From Phycomyces blakesleeanus NRRL 1555(-) (taxonomy: Eukaryota; Mucoromycota; Mucoromycetes; Mucorales; Phycomycetaceae): 64,000 bases of DNA. This document shows, in pieces, positions 1 to 12,469 of this stretch; positions within the stretch are counted from its first letter, which is position 1, and each line of letters starts with the position of its first letter. The notes under the pieces are model-generated. The model ran no database searches. It was not told the origin of the DNA and was given only the letters and a program-made list of their open reading frames with translations. The DNA lies in assembly GCF_001638985.1 (NCBI RefSeq), contig NW_017265134.1, positions 806,001-870,000 on the forward strand, in the 5' to 3' direction. The translations under genes were made by a program, and so were the position numbers.

Positions 1-1
1 G

Positions 2-1406
2 CAGCAGCAGGAGCAACAGCAACAGGAGCAACAGGAGCAAGCCAACATTGCTATTCAGCAGCAACAGCAACAGCAACAAGAGCAAGCTAATATTGCTATT
101 CAACAACAACAACAGCAGCAGCAGCAGCAGCAGGAGCAAGCTAATATTGCTATTCAGCAACAACAACAGCAAGAGCAGGATGCACAACAATTTAAAGCAT
201 CTAACAATGCTACTACTTCTTCACCTCCTTCCAACCAGGGGCTTTCTGAGCTGAACTTGACGCAAGAACAATTTCAACAAATCAATGCAGCTCATGCCCA
301 GGCGATTGCACAGGCCGCTGCTGCTGCAATTGCAAGTGGTGGTAATTATCAGCAATTCTTTTCCCACCTTGATCCCAACGCATCAGGACAACCTCAAGCC
401 CTGGACTCAACCCATCATCAGACAGGTGTGATAAGTGACGAAACACACCACCCTGGGTCGGTCACTCAACTGACAACAGACATGCTTAAGCGAGAACTTA
501 TGAACCAAAAAGTAAGAAAGAATAACAAAAAAAAAAAGCACAAATGTGCTAAACTTCTATGGGTGTTTTGTATCTTATGCGTTTGGTGTAGGTCAGAGCT
601 GATAATCGCGAACGCAAGAAGAGATGGAGGGTCCATAATGAAGAAAGAAGTAAGGTTTCAACGATTATATGGCTTCTTCTGACGCCTTCTTAGATAAAGA
701 CAACGACCTACGATGCCGTGTCAACAAACGTGCCGTAAAATTGTTTGGAAAAGATGATAGTGAGCACAAACTCAGATGGGTAGAAGATGAGTTCCAAAAG
801 AGACGAGCAAAACGTCAGGAAAAGCAACGACTGAAGCATGCTGTGGATGGCGCCATGGGTGCCTCGACTGGAATGGGTTCAGGGAATCACGGCGGCAATG
901 GAAACCCAGAAACTATAGACTTTTCTGCAATTGCCTCGGCAGCGGCAGCGGCAGCACAGCAAGCACAATCTGGAGCACCTACAATGCAGACTCTTCAAGA
1001 GGCAGATTACATTACTATGTTCTCCAATTTTAATAGTAATATAGCTGCCGCTATCAAGGCTCAGGAACATAGTCAATTCTCTGATCAGCTTCTTGAATTG
1101 CTGCGACAACAACAGCAGCCACAAGCAGGACAGGGTATGTCACAGCCTCAAGAATACACACCACCTTCGCCCAAAGACGAAAAATCGAACTCGAATCAAC
1201 AGCAAAGTCCGACCGATCAGAACATACCACCAGAAGAAAAGTTAGCAAGTGGACTGTTAGGAAGTGGGTCACCACAAGAAGGATCGGAAAATAGAGCACC
1301 GGAAGAGGCGAAAGAACCTTCGGACGGAAAGGGACAGCCAAGTGGCGACTATCCTATGGATGCTGTTCTGACACTTATGCAATTAAATGCTGGTTGGCGA
1401 CAATAA
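2..1406 (+). CDS. Glutamine-rich DUF3020-domain protein, 5' partial
   Basis: The gene is open from the left edge, so its start lies outside. Exons are 2-511, 592-649 and 694-1406, giving 426 visible residues. Visible residues 1-60 are a glutamine tract in which ANIAI followed by polyglutamine recurs three times. The splice at 649/694 restores NEERNKDNDLRC, the core of the fungal DUF3020 domain, a basic block with NRERKKRW before it and RVNKRAVKLFG after it. Low-complexity Ala, Gln and Pro stretches follow to the stop. DUF3020 proteins are fungal and functionally uncharacterised; the basic block suggests nuclear localisation or nucleic-acid binding, which is inference. The second intron is only 44 nt. 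The domain call is fairly secure, the role is unknown. Confidence 0.75.
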
Positions 1407-2111
1407 TTTAACTTTTTTCCTTCCTTCCAATACTTTATTCTTTGATACTTTTTTATGCATTCGAACAGCAACCCAAAAAAAAAGAAAGACTATTTGGGTC
1501 TTCCGTGTTTAATATGTACATTTTCACCATATATGCTCTTTAATGCATCTCAACATTTTGCTTTGTTTGTTTTAAAAAAACTAGAAGTGTCGTTGTTTTA
1601 TAGACAATTTGTTTTGTTTCTATAAATGTGAACATTTTCAAATCAAATTAGTCACTTTGTTTTTTGAAAGTTTTCGGTGCATATATAATTGGGAACCTTC
1701 TTTTAGATATCCTCGACGCATATTCAAGAACATAACATTTATCACACTTTAAATATTCTCAGTGATTTCCCTTAATTATTATATTCGCGCTCTATTTCTT
1801 GCATAAAACATAAAATATATAATTTCCCAAGTTTTTTTCTTCTTCTTTTTCTTAGCTGCTCGTATAGTCACCAAATAAACTCCCTAAGCTCTCTCTCTCA
1901 CTCAAAACAATCTTTAAAGTTTAATTGGCAAATGATTAATTACCAGAGCTCGGTGCTTTACTAATAGAAAGAAAGAAAAACCTATCGAAGGGCTACTATG
2001 AACCACTGGTGGTTTCTTAAAAAGAGGTCCAAAATTGAGTCGGGATCTCAATGCATGACGTATCAAATAAAAGAAAACTGGTGGAAATTAACTTGTTTAC
2101 CCTCATTGATC
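1407..2111. other. Intergenic, AT-rich
   Basis: This stretch separates the DUF3020 gene from Mpe1 and should hold the 3' UTR of the first and the promoter of the second. It is T- and A-rich with a CTCTCTCTCACTC run near 1889-1901. An open frame continues upstream of the Mpe1 start at 2112 from 1998, but the DWNN domain begins at the later ATG, so I treat it as 5' UTR. I see no other feature. Confidence 0.5.
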
Positions 2112-3970
2112 ATGTCCGTGATTTATTACAAATTCAAGGCAGCAAAAGATTCAGATTATGATTTCTTTACTTTTGATGGTGCAGGTGCAACTGTGTTTGA
2201 TGTGAAGCGAGAGATTATTCGAGCAAAAAAACTCGGCAAGGGCACTGATTTTGATCTGGCGATCTATAATGCCCAGACAGATGAAGGTAAAATCCTACAA
2301 TTTCCTTTTTTCTTGGGTTTTATTCTTTCTCTTTAAGAAGGCGAGCGTTTGACGATTTCCTTTAGAATACAAGGATGATGTATTTTTAGTACCTCGTAAT
2401 ACTTCGGTAATCGTGAGGCGGTTACCTGCATCTCGGCCTGGTAAGGGCACTGCACAAAGATATGTGTTGGGGGCAGGTCCGGTAGAGGGTAAAGGAAGTG
2501 GGATGGGGATGATGAAAGGGAATCATGGACCACCAAGCGAGAATCGCTTTGGTAATGGGCGGAATATGGTCCTGAATGCACAGCAGCATAAACCACAGCG
2601 CTCTCCCGCACACATGGCCAATCACACCGAGCAAGAATCTGAACCTGCTCAAGGTCCCACAGACGATTCAGAGGAAGCCAGGATCCAGGCAATGTTCAAA
2701 CAGACAACTGACCAGTGGGGACAGGAGCAGGAGAGGCTTGCTGAGTAAGTAAAAAGGTTTATTTCTTTGTCTCTCTATTTTATATTAGCTTTGTGTAGCT
2801 TTGCTAGGAAAATATATAGTCCCTGTTAGAGCGAAATATATCATATCATTTTCCCTCCTATTATTATTTTCTTGCTTGTCTCTATAAAGACTGAAGAAGC
2901 AAGAGAGAAAAAAAAGATACATAAAATATTTTTATATTACAAAAAAAAAGAAACATTATCTTCTACCTCTGTTTGATATCTTGTCTGTTTGGTCAAAATT
3001 ATATTGCTGTCCAAGTGAACCCTTTTTTTTATCATCTTCTTCTGCTATATGGTACTTCTATTTATTCCTCTTGTACCCTAACAGACAAACATATATTCCA
3101 TATAATGCTCGAGGACCTGGAGGAGCATGGCCCAGAGGACGTGGTGGTCATCATGGTACTGGGAGTGGAGGCGGTACACCTAGAGAGGGGGGTGATAAGG
3201 ATCAACAAAGACTTCCGCCTCAAACCTATGTCTGCTATCGATGCGGACAAAAAGGTAATAAGGATACCTATATATATATAATATATACAATGAGATACAA
3301 CAATGAATTGGACGAAAAGGAGCATCAAGCGTTCATATTTAAAGGCAATCAATGTGTGAATCTTAGGTCATTATATCAACCAATGTCCTACAAATGGAGA
3401 TAAGGAATATGACAAACATCCACGTATAAAAAGAACCACAGGTATTCCACGAAGCTTCCTCAAAGTTATAGAAGAACCTAAGGATGCCGTCAAGTCTGGA
3501 ACAGGTGGTCTGATGGTAACCCCAAAGGGCGATATTGTCGTTGCCCAAGCAGATTCGTAAGTTCAATTGTAACAAAAGATTAGGGTTGAAAGAAAAGTGA
3601 AGAAGAGAGAGAATTGTTGACTTTCTTTTCTTTTCTCAGATCAACGTGGGATAAACACGTAGCAAAATCAGCGGCTACAGTAAATCTTGGTTCTGCTACA
3701 GCTGGCGATCTTTTGGAGTGGTACGACTCAATTTCCGTTCCTCCTCATCTACAATGTCCCATCTGTCAAGGTTTACTTCGAGAAGCAACAATTACCCCAT
3801 GTTGTGGCGCTAGTTTTTGTGATGAATGCATTCGAGGCTATATGCTAGAGAACGATTTCCAATGTCAGGACTGTAAGCAGCCGATTCCTTATGGCCTTGA
3901 CGGTTTAATTTCAAACAAGGACGTACAGGAATGGGTAGAAAATTACGTGCGAGCATATGCTCATAAATAG
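2112..3970 (+). CDS. mpe1: Mpe1/RBBP6-type cleavage and polyadenylation factor (DWNN, zinc knuckle, RING)
   Basis: Exons 2112-2286, 2366-2744, 3085-3254, 3367-3556 and 3640-3970 join in phase to 414 residues. The protein starts with the ubiquitin-like DWNN domain (residues 1 to about 77, MSVIYYKFKAAKD at the start and VFLVPRNTSVIVRR near the end). A CCHC zinc knuckle (CYRCGQKGHYINQC) is formed across the exon 3/4 junction at about residues 235-250. A cysteine-rich RING/U-box-like domain starting CPICQGLL lies at about 344-385. This order is diagnostic of yeast Mpe1 and animal RBBP6, subunits of the nuclear pre-mRNA 3'-end processing complex with ubiquitin-ligase features. The start was chosen because DWNN begins at the first residue. 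A glycine-rich linker precedes the knuckle. The 340-nt second intron is long for this window. Confidence 0.92.
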
Positions 3971-4481
3971 ACACCCTCACATTAAGCATTATACATACAG
4001 CACACCATATTACATTGTCTTCTTTCCTTTTATATATATATATATATATATGTGCATAATAAACAACAGGTTTTTTTTTTAATATCTAAACCATCTGCGC
4101 TTTTCAAAGACTGCGTTCGTAAAACGCAAGTTTTTGTATTTGATGTTATTTCTTTATGTATTATTTTAAGACAATCAATACTCTTAATGTATGATAAAAT
4201 AGATATATATATATATAAATATATAAATATCTTTTTGGGATTATCATTCAGTTTATCAGGAATCTACAAGAAGTATCGACTTTTAATATTATAAGCTGAC
4301 TTTAATCCACCTGATTTACTTGATCTTTTTAATTTCAACTTACTTTGTAAGAATCAAAAGAAAAAGAAAACACGTAGGCTCAGGAATATTCTCCAAATAA
4401 ATACTACAGTAAATTTAGTGATGATTTCTAAAAAAAAATTGTGAAAACTTGAGGTCTTTAATATTTTGCTAACGAAATCAT
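3971..4481. other. Intergenic with TA repeats
   Basis: This follows the Mpe1 stop. It contains TA dinucleotide runs at about 4034-4051 and 4203-4217 and otherwise AT-rich sequence. I see no convincing coding segment until the minus-strand exon ending at 4482. Confidence 0.4.
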
Positions 4482-4640
4482 CTAATTTACCACTTTTGTA
4501 TACGCTATTTGTCTTGTGCTTTTATCAATCTCAGCTCTTAAGGTGTCTGTGACAATATCCATTTGGCTGTATGAAGTTATGTCTTTCATATCAAATACCC
4601 TGTTTTTAGACAAGCTTAACAATCTTTCCATTAAGTGATC
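4482..4640 (-). CDS. Unidentified 3'-terminal coding exon
   Basis: Reading the minus strand, a good acceptor (CTGTAG) at 4641-4646 is followed by 52 sense codons and a TAG stop at 4482-4484. The translation contains LMERLLSLSKNRV, MKDITSYSQMDIV and AEIDKSTRQIAYTKV, which looks like a real, probably helical C-terminus. I do not recognise the family. The upstream exons are unresolved: open minus-strand pieces with plausible splice signals lie at about 4890-4987 and 5065-5129, but no combination I tried joins in phase. It could be the last exon of a small intron-rich gene between Mpe1 and Nse1, or a relic. Confidence 0.38.
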   Translation of the reverse strand, partial: DHLMERLLSLSKNRVFDMKDITSYSQMDIVTDTLRAEIDKSTRQIAYTKVVN

Positions 4641-5554
4641 CTACAGATAGATAATAAAATAAAAGCTTGCTATTAAAAAAAGTCGACTTTTTACTACTGT
4701 TTTTGGACAATTTGAATGTTTTAAAGAACTCATTAAATGTCGTCTTTGTAAAGTAATTTATTTTTCTTTTCTTGATTCCGTCTCCATTTTTTTATTGTTA
4801 CGTTTCTTCGTTTAAGTTTCTAACCAAGGAGAAGCTTACGGACAGCTTGGACAGCTTAGAAGTACGCAACGTTACCCTTCTTGCCAATCTTACGGGGATA
4901 ATATTTCCTGGTGCGAGTCGACATCTTTATTCAACCGAACCACAAATCGTGACCCTTTTGCAGGTATCGAATAATTCAATCTGGTCCCTAAGGACACATA
5001 ATATTCGTATAAAGGCTTTCTTTTGTGCTTTGCAGAAGAAAAGGGATGAGTGGAGATTACTTACCGGTTGGTGCTTCCAAACTCTGGTAATATAAGTAGG
5101 TGAAAGAAAGGGAAAGATATCATACGCATGTGAAGGCCAATCGATAGTAAAATATCAAGCAAGATTGCACCACACTTTAATGACAACAACTCTTTATGAT
5201 CTTCTGCATAACTGGCTATTGATATATTGCATATGTAAGTAATTATTATTTCTTTATTGTCAAGTCTAAATTTAGGACACACACTGCTATTAATTGAATA
5301 AACTGTATATTCACAGCAGAAAATGGTTATGTTTCCGGCTCAAACCAACTTTATGAATTATTGGAAGGAATCTTGATTAAATCAATTGTTTTTGGGTGCT
5401 TTTATCATTTCTCTTAAAATCTATCTTATTAATTAATATGGTATTTATACCGCACCAGAGAAATCCCCTTGTATAAAATACTATCAATACTTTTTTCTTT
5501 AAGAAGAAAAAAGAAAACGACAGAACAAGCTTTTATTCCAAATATATAGCACAA

Positions 5555-6647
5555 TTAGGAGAGACCTAACCCAAATGTATTCAGATGGGACCACATAGTG
5601 CCACACAGTGGGCATGTGCTATTGGGCTGCTCACGAAAATATCTCTCCGCACAGTGACGGTGGATACGCACAGGGCAATCAACAGATTCACAGCGTTCTC
5701 CCATTGTAACCACATCAAGACAGAATTGACATTCCTTCATGTACTCCCCATACTGCTCTTTAAAATAAACATTAAGCTCAAGAACAGTACGTGTCTCCAT
5801 CACATAAGCACCCTGGCGAGTGCAGAACAGCCAGCCATCAGCAACCAAGCGATCCAGAAGATCCTGTGTTTCCTTTTGAGTTAATGCAGGTGTCATCTTC
5901 TGGCCAAGGCGAATAGCCTCCATTGAGCTGATTGCATAATCTTCATCTTCTGCTGTAATAATGTTCTCTGCCTTTAGAAGTTCCATAACATATTAGCCCG
6001 CGTACGAATATATTAATACATATATAGGGAAAATATTACCCTTTATGTATCTATTTTTAAGGCTAATACCTACAAGTTGTCTAAAGTACATTATAGTACT
6101 AGGAGAGTATTCTGTTGCCATTTGAGAGATCTCATCGTCAAGTGTATTTACCTATTCCAAATAAAATAAAACCATTTATTATTTCAGCTTATATATATAT
6201 ATACATATACATATATATATATTAATTAGGGTTTTTCAATTATTACAAAGATTCATCTTACCAGGGCAATGACAGGAACTCCATTGCGTTCATTGTGTGA
6301 GCGCTTTAAAGCAAGATCTATTTCATTGATGCCTTGATTGATGCATGCTACAAAGTCTGAAAAGTCTGTTCTTGGGACTAATTTTTTAAGAGTAAAAATT
6401 AAAATAAAGTTATAAGTATTTACTTTCTTTTTCTTCCCTTTTCTTTTATCATAATAACGCTTGTAATAAAGCAAGACTATGTATGTATATATATATATAT
6501 ATGCATACCACCAGTTAGCTTAGAGGCTTCATCGTATAGATTCAGGGCCTGATCTTCACGAACTATCTTTTGTGTGAGCATGCTTTGTAAAAACAGGCGA
6601 TGACAGTCATTGTATGATGATGGATCAACGGGCTGATTTGCGTTCAT
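5555..6647 (-). CDS. nse1: Nse1, RING-like subunit of the SMC5/6 complex
   Basis: Minus-strand exons 6647-6509, 6377-6262, 6151-6070 and 5967-5555 join in phase to 249 residues. The C-terminus carries the Nse1 variant RING: CQFC, then CESVDCPVRIHRHC, then CPLCGTMW (about residues 195-240). The middle is the winged-helix region that in other species binds Nse3. Nse1 acts with Nse3 and Nse4 in the SMC5/6 complex for DNA repair and chromosome segregation, and its RING supports ubiquitin-ligase activity. The last intron must end at a CAG at 5968-5970, because earlier acceptors leave an in-frame stop. The start at 6647 was chosen for its context; ATGs at 6677 and 6686 are also in frame and would add 10 to 13 residues. 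Confidence 0.88.
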
Positions 6648-6919
6648 GGTTAGTGGTCTTGGGCAATTGACATTCATTGCATGCACGCCATGACCTCTTT
6701 CACCATTTCAAGACGACCGTCACGCCGAAGAAACGAATAATTCAAAATTAGTTGAAATATTCCTATTTGTTTTTTATATTTATATTTATTTACTTATATA
6801 TATAGGTATATATATATATGTATGTACATATTAAAAAGAAGTTTATCCAATGAAAGCTATTTTTACTGGAAACGAGTCTTGGAGTATAAAAAGAAGAAAA
6901 AGAAGAAGAAAACGTTTTT

Positions 6920-8325
6920 TTAAGACAAGGAATATTTGAAAGTTGTCGTATTTTGGTGACCCGGAAGCATAGATATGGGCACGTATGTAGGAAGAGGTTT
7001 AAAAGAAAAGTAGTCCAGAGATTGCTTGAAAAGGTCACGACTGGGCTGTGGTTGTGCTTGTGGCCGTTGTTGTGGCCGTTGTTGTGGTCGCTGTTGTGTA
7101 AGTTGCTGGGGAAGCATTGGAGTAGGAAGCATTTGTGGGTCGGTAAGAGCAGGAGAGATCATCGCCACAAGAGAGTCAACAACGGTCACCTTGGAAACCA
7201 TTTCGGGGAAAGCCTTGGTAAAGCTTATCAAACCCAGTTTGAGGCTATCGTAACTGCCTTCAAACACTTGAATTGGATGGGTACTTGCCTCCATGTTATC
7301 AGTAAAATCCACGCAAGGAGCCCAATCAGAACCACCCAGGGCTACTTCCTTTTTGTAGAATACAAGTCTGTCAAGTCGATAGAGCTCTACCACAAGCTCA
7401 CCTGACAAGTTAGGGGAGCTGTGTCCAGTTAGAGTACGGTGTAGTCTGATATTTCGAATGTCTTCAAGGAAAATATGCACTTTAAATACATATCTGCCTT
7501 TCCAGATTTGCCAGTACAACAAACGTAGCTGATGATTGACACCGCATGCCAAATCAACTGGATCCCTGAGTTTACATGATGTATAGTAGGACCAATTGCC
7601 GATGTAAATAGTATTAACAGGAAATCTAGTTTTTCCGCCCATAGATCCAAAGCTTATATCTAATACATATGTATCGAAAAAATAAAAGAAATATTAATTA
7701 GATTCTGAAAAATAAATAAATCAAATTTGTAAACCACAGCACATATTTATTTCTTTATTTTACCTTTAAGAGTTGTCTCTTGAGGACTCATTCTTAATTT
7801 TGATTGGGGACAATCGTATGCTGTAGGGATTTCTGCAATGTTTTCTGAAACCGAAGCAGTCTGCAACTCTGACTCGCTACACCAATTATGAGGCTGGTGT
7901 TGGTGTATACGATAGTAATCCAGTGTTCTTGGAGTGTCCCAATATATAGCAGAGTAAGCTACACTGACAGGACTATTATGTGTGTGCTTATTAACAGCTC
8001 TGCTGCTACTGCTAATGCTACTATTATTCTCTGAGTTTAGTGCAGTTGATATGTGCCTTTCATGGGCTACATGTTTTGGTGATTCCGCTAATATTTCCGG
8101 CAGATTGATGTGTTGTTCTTGCCATTTTTTATCCTTGCGAGCTTTGGCCCGACGGTTCTGGAACCAGTTTTTTATCTTGGTGATTGAGACATTTAGACGA
8201 GAAGCAATGTCGATGTAGACTCTCGCATCTGGCTTTGGATTGGCAGAGAAATGGTCTTGAAGAACTTTGTACTGATATGGCTTTAACATCATACGCTTTT
8301 TGTGAAAAGATGTGGGCATATCCAT
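6920..8325 (-). CDS. Homeodomain transcription factor
   Basis: Minus-strand exons 8325-7764 and 7659-6920 join in phase to 433 residues. The homeodomain is at about residues 8-70, with the recognition-helix signature KIKNWFQNRRAKARK. A serine/asparagine-rich linker follows. The second exon encodes a conserved-looking domain (FPVNTIYIGNW, ending near HRTLTGHSSPN) that resembles the extra domain seen behind homeodomains in many fungal regulators; I cannot name it firmly. A QRPQQRPQQRPQ repeat lies near the C-terminus. The protein should be a nuclear DNA-binding regulator with unknown targets. The frame stays open upstream of 8325 through a possible acceptor near 8360, so a further 5' exon is possible. 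It is divergent from the Msy channel gene. Confidence 0.85.
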
Positions 8326-8814
8326 TTTGAAGACTGACAAAGATTGATTTGACAAATCCTGTGAAGAGGAAATGGTGAAGTTAGAAAAAAAATCTACTTT
8401 AAATATGTGTGTATGCTAGCAGAGAAAGAAGAAAACGGTCTAGGCGTCTAGGCGTCAAGGACCATTGACTACCACAAACTGTTACACTGCCCCACTTCTC
8501 TTTGATCGTTTTGATCATTTTGATAGTCTTGCTGTTGGGCGCATTTGCCAAATCGGACTGGCTTGACAAGATAGAATTGTCGCAGTTTAAACAGGTTCAT
8601 TCTTATTAACTACAAGATCAAAAGTGCCAATGGAGAGGGATGCCTGTTAACCCTTCTCCCTCCTTTTACTCGCCGCATCACAAGCTCTACCACAGCACCC
8701 ACCACTACATTCACTATCACCACACACACACACATACATACATACATATATATATATCTATTTTACATCATTCTTTTTATTTAACAAAATCTTCCGTAAC
8801 GTCTTCTTTGGTAA
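8326..8814. promoter_or_regulatory. Divergent promoter region between homeodomain gene and Msy channel
   Basis: About 490 bp separate two divergent starts. The stretch holds a short direct repeat, TCTAGGCG twice in tandem followed by TC, at about 8440-8457. A run of three spaced TTTTGAT/TTTGAT motifs lies at 8501-8525. CA and TA repeats sit at 8720-8757. These could be shared operator sites, including for the homeodomain protein itself, but this is inference from position and repetition only. Confidence 0.35.
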
Positions 8815-11800
8815 ATGGAGATTAACACTACAGTCGGTTCTAATAGTCTTAGGGAGACTATTCGCTTCGCTATCAGTGTGTAATCTTTGTCCCACTTCAC
8901 ATGCTTGAAGAGTACACAGAAACCTAAACTTCATCCCCTTTTTTTTATTATTATTTTTGTGCACAGACCCAGACACATTACCTAAAGGAACAGTAGCCAG
9001 CCGTTTGAGCCTAGATCGACCTCATCTTTCAATTCAGATCGAGCACGATACACACCCTGAGCCGACTCCTCTTCAGAACTATGGACCCAGACGCTCTTCG
9101 CCTCTTAAAGATTCTCTTATAGATACTTTTCATTTATTCCCAAAGGGCAAGTTGAACGAAGAAATCAACATGAAGACTATAGATCTAGATGAAAACATAA
9201 AAGAGGATCTATTGACAGACGATAACGAGAACGAGAATAATAACGATGACGACGACTTTGATTGGAATGATGATCCCGACCAAGGCAAAGTAGAGGTTCA
9301 AAAGTCTACTCGAGAACGTATTCAGGAAGCCATGGCAAGACGTTGCTGCTGGCATTATCTGTCACCCCTTATACGACGTATTATACTTGCTCTATCTGGA
9401 TCTTGTATGTTTGCTGCCATTGGGGTTTGTATCTATTTATTCTTGCCTTATCCTACCGAAGAAGAAAAGCAAGATCCGAGCTTTAGGAATGTCCGTAGTA
9501 ATGTTCAGTGCTGGATGTACTGGGCAGCATTTATGTGGCATATTGGGTGGGTAACAACAATTGTTATCGAACTGCTTCCTACCGTAGTTTCAACATGGAC
9601 AAAAATATTTAAAGGAAGACGATCTGAAAGTGTAAAGACCTATATGGAGGTAAACTACTTTCTTTTATATATATACATATATATGTTCTAGATTTGGCTT
9701 AGATATATAATTGAGAGAAAAAAGTATGGTTTGATTAATACAAAAAGTTGTAGTACTATATGAGTCTTAAATGGTATACCGGCCTTCTTACTATGGTTTC
9801 ATGGAACTGGGGTACTTGGGCTTTTTTATTACAATATCCTTTCCCAGTAAGGTCCAATATTTTTTAAGACAGAAGCGGGAAAGTAAACCGCATGTTTTCT
9901 TAGGTTTAATATTACCATTTGTTTTATTTAGTCTGTCCACAAACAGGACTATTCGCGTATTATCTGGAATGTATACGCTTGTGTTTTTGTAGCCACCTGT
10001 TTTCTATTCATTCAAAAGCTCATTATTCAAATGATTGGTAATTTATCACGAAAAAGATATATATATATAATTTTTGACTAATTCTTCATTTTGTCTTTTT
10101 CTTTTTTCATATAGCCACCAGTTTTCATAGTTTTGCTTTTAATGATCGTGTCCAGGAAAGCAAAAATGCGCTTAAAAGTAAATTAGAATTTGGTTTTTTT
10201 TTTTTTACTATTTAATGCTGTAAAAGAAGATTAAATATATATATATTTGTTTCGTAAATATAGTTCTTGACTCGCTTAGTAGAGCAGAGGCACGGAGGGC
10301 AAGACAAGATTTTGCAAATCGATTGAGAATTCGACGTCCATTGAGTAGTCGGATTTCGTTTGCCCCAGACGACAGTACTCCGACCTTGAATAATCTTACA
10401 GCTTACAGCGCGACTTCTGTTGGATATGGTCACAAGTCAGATACCAAACGCTTGTCAAATACACCCGAAATCTTGTCCCAGTTTCAAAAGCGCCTACAGA
10501 GCATTGTGTTGACAGACCAGCCTCAGTCACGTACCCTGATTGACAATGACAAGATTGACATAAACTCTATAGAGTTTGCCAAAAAGGTTGCCCGAAAGCT
10601 CTTTCAATCACTTGCATATCCAGTCGGGACACCCTTAAGTGGAGAAGAGGATTCGAAACGGTCTCTTGATGTTTCTGACTTTCGGCCTTTCTTTGACACA
10701 TTTGAGGAGGCAAAGAGTGCATTTGCAGTATTCGACAGAGATGGGAACGGCGATCTCACACGAAGAGAGTTTAGAGACACGGTTGTTCAGATATACAGAG
10801 AGCGAAAGGCTTTGGCCCAGTCCATGCGAGATACCAGCCAAGCCCTGGGAAAAATAGATGCCATGCTTTTGTTGATCAGTATTATTGCGACAGTGTTTGT
10901 ATCTCTGGCTGTGTTTAATGTGGAAGTCTGGCACTCGCTTGTTCCACTTGGATCATTTTTGTTGGCTTTGACCTTTGTATTTGGTAACACTGCAAAGAAT
11001 ACTTTTGAGAGCATCTTGTTTCTTTTTGTCACAGTAAGTTCTTGAATAGTTATCTCTTTTTGTTTTTGTGTATATTTTATTTGTTTATTTATTTATTGGA
11101 AAGAACATTCTTATCTTTATACCTTTATACAAAGCACCCCTATGATGCAGGTGATCTAGTGATTATTGATGAACAGTTTTTGATGGTGCATAATTTAGGA
11201 CTTATGGGAACAGTCTTTATGTAAGTACAGAACACAAATAAATTATAGGGCTTTATTCTTTTTATTGGTTTTTAGAATGTACAGAAACCCTAAAGAAGAA
11301 TAAGAATAAGAATAAGAAAATAAAGCATTAACTTTCCTTTTATTAAAATAAAATAAACTAAATAAAATAAAATAAAATAAAATAAAAGCCGCGGTGATGG
11401 TCAGAGAATATATGCACCAACTACAGTGTTAATGACAAAGCTAATTACCAATGTACGACGATCAGGAAATATGGGAGAAACGATTCAAATAAACATTGAT
11501 TTCAGGACACCCACTGAATTGATATACAAGCTACGAGACCAAGTTAGCGAATGGGTCAGCGGTGAGACGCGTGATTTTGCAGGGTTCGATTTGCGTGTCT
11601 TGGATATCGTGGATGTGAACCAGATCTTGATAAATCTTTGGTTACCTTACAAGGGAAATTGGCAAGAGCTTAGCAAACGTTGGCAACGACGTACTCGGGT
11701 AAAAGATAATTTTTTTTTAAAAAAAAAAATTAAAAGAAAAAAATCCCTTGATATTTTGTAATATAAAATTTAATGATTGTCTAATTGTTTAATGATTTTA

Positions 11801-11987
11801 ATTTTCTTAGTTTATGTTAGCTCTCAAAGGAATCCTCACCGACCTTAATATTCGATACGAACTTCCTACTCAAAAGTTTACTCAGGCACAAGAAGATCGG
11901 ACATTTCTGAACGTTAAATCACCTTTGAGTGGTAACAATTCTGTAATCGAAACACCCCAATCATTTGCACACCTTCCCATCAGCTAA
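8815..11987 (+). CDS. Msy1/Msy2-type EF-hand MscS mechanosensitive ion channel
   Basis: Nine exons (8815-8875, 8967-9649, 9754-9846, 9947-10037, 10115-10177, 10264-11033, 11135-11220, 11389-11698, 11811-11987) join in phase to 777 residues. The N-terminus is cytosolic with an acidic Asp/Asn stretch. Membrane segments lie at about residues 157-181, 202-226, 254-275 and 288-310. One EF-hand calcium loop (DRDGNGDLTRREF) is near residue 488. The MscS core follows: two more membrane segments at about 530-580 and the beta-domain entry HPYDAGDLVIID at about 588. In fission yeast such channels sit in the ER or nuclear envelope and control calcium during hypo-osmotic shock. The first exon, with a GTGTGT donor, is the least certain; all later junctions are well supported. 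Confidence 0.88.
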
Positions 11988-12469
11988 GATTGTGGGAGAT
12001 ATAAGATTTATACCAAGAAGACCAGTTTTTTTTTGTTTTTGTTTGGTGAGACCTATAAAGTAATCAGGGAATACAATTACCATGAAGCGAGTAACATATT
12101 TTCTCTTAGTGAATCTTATTAGATAATTGTTTGTAATGTGGTTATGTTGTAATGAATCAATTGCATGAACAGATAAGCAGAAATAGTAAGAATATATATA
12201 TATATATGTGTCTAGAACAACCTCACCATCTTCAACTGCCTGTCTGTCATTACTGTATCACACACACACACATATATATATATAATATTTATATAAGAAA
12301 TATATAATAAACAATTTTATTTATTTATTTATTTATTTATTTTAACGACCCGCAAATTTCAAGTAGACCTCTGAAGCACAGTGAATGGAGTATGTTTGTG
12401 GGTCTGAGAGAGAAAAATAATATATTCGCCTCTTCTTTTCAATTACTTCTTCAAATTTACCTAACTCCT
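11988..12469. other. Intergenic between Msy channel and b5 reductase
   Basis: AT-rich spacer with TA runs (about 12192-12205, 12272-12284), a CA run (12258-12271) and a (TTTA)n run at about 12318-12342. An ATG at 12392 is in frame with the b5 reductase and could extend its N-terminus by 26 residues. Nothing else is seen. Confidence 0.4.
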
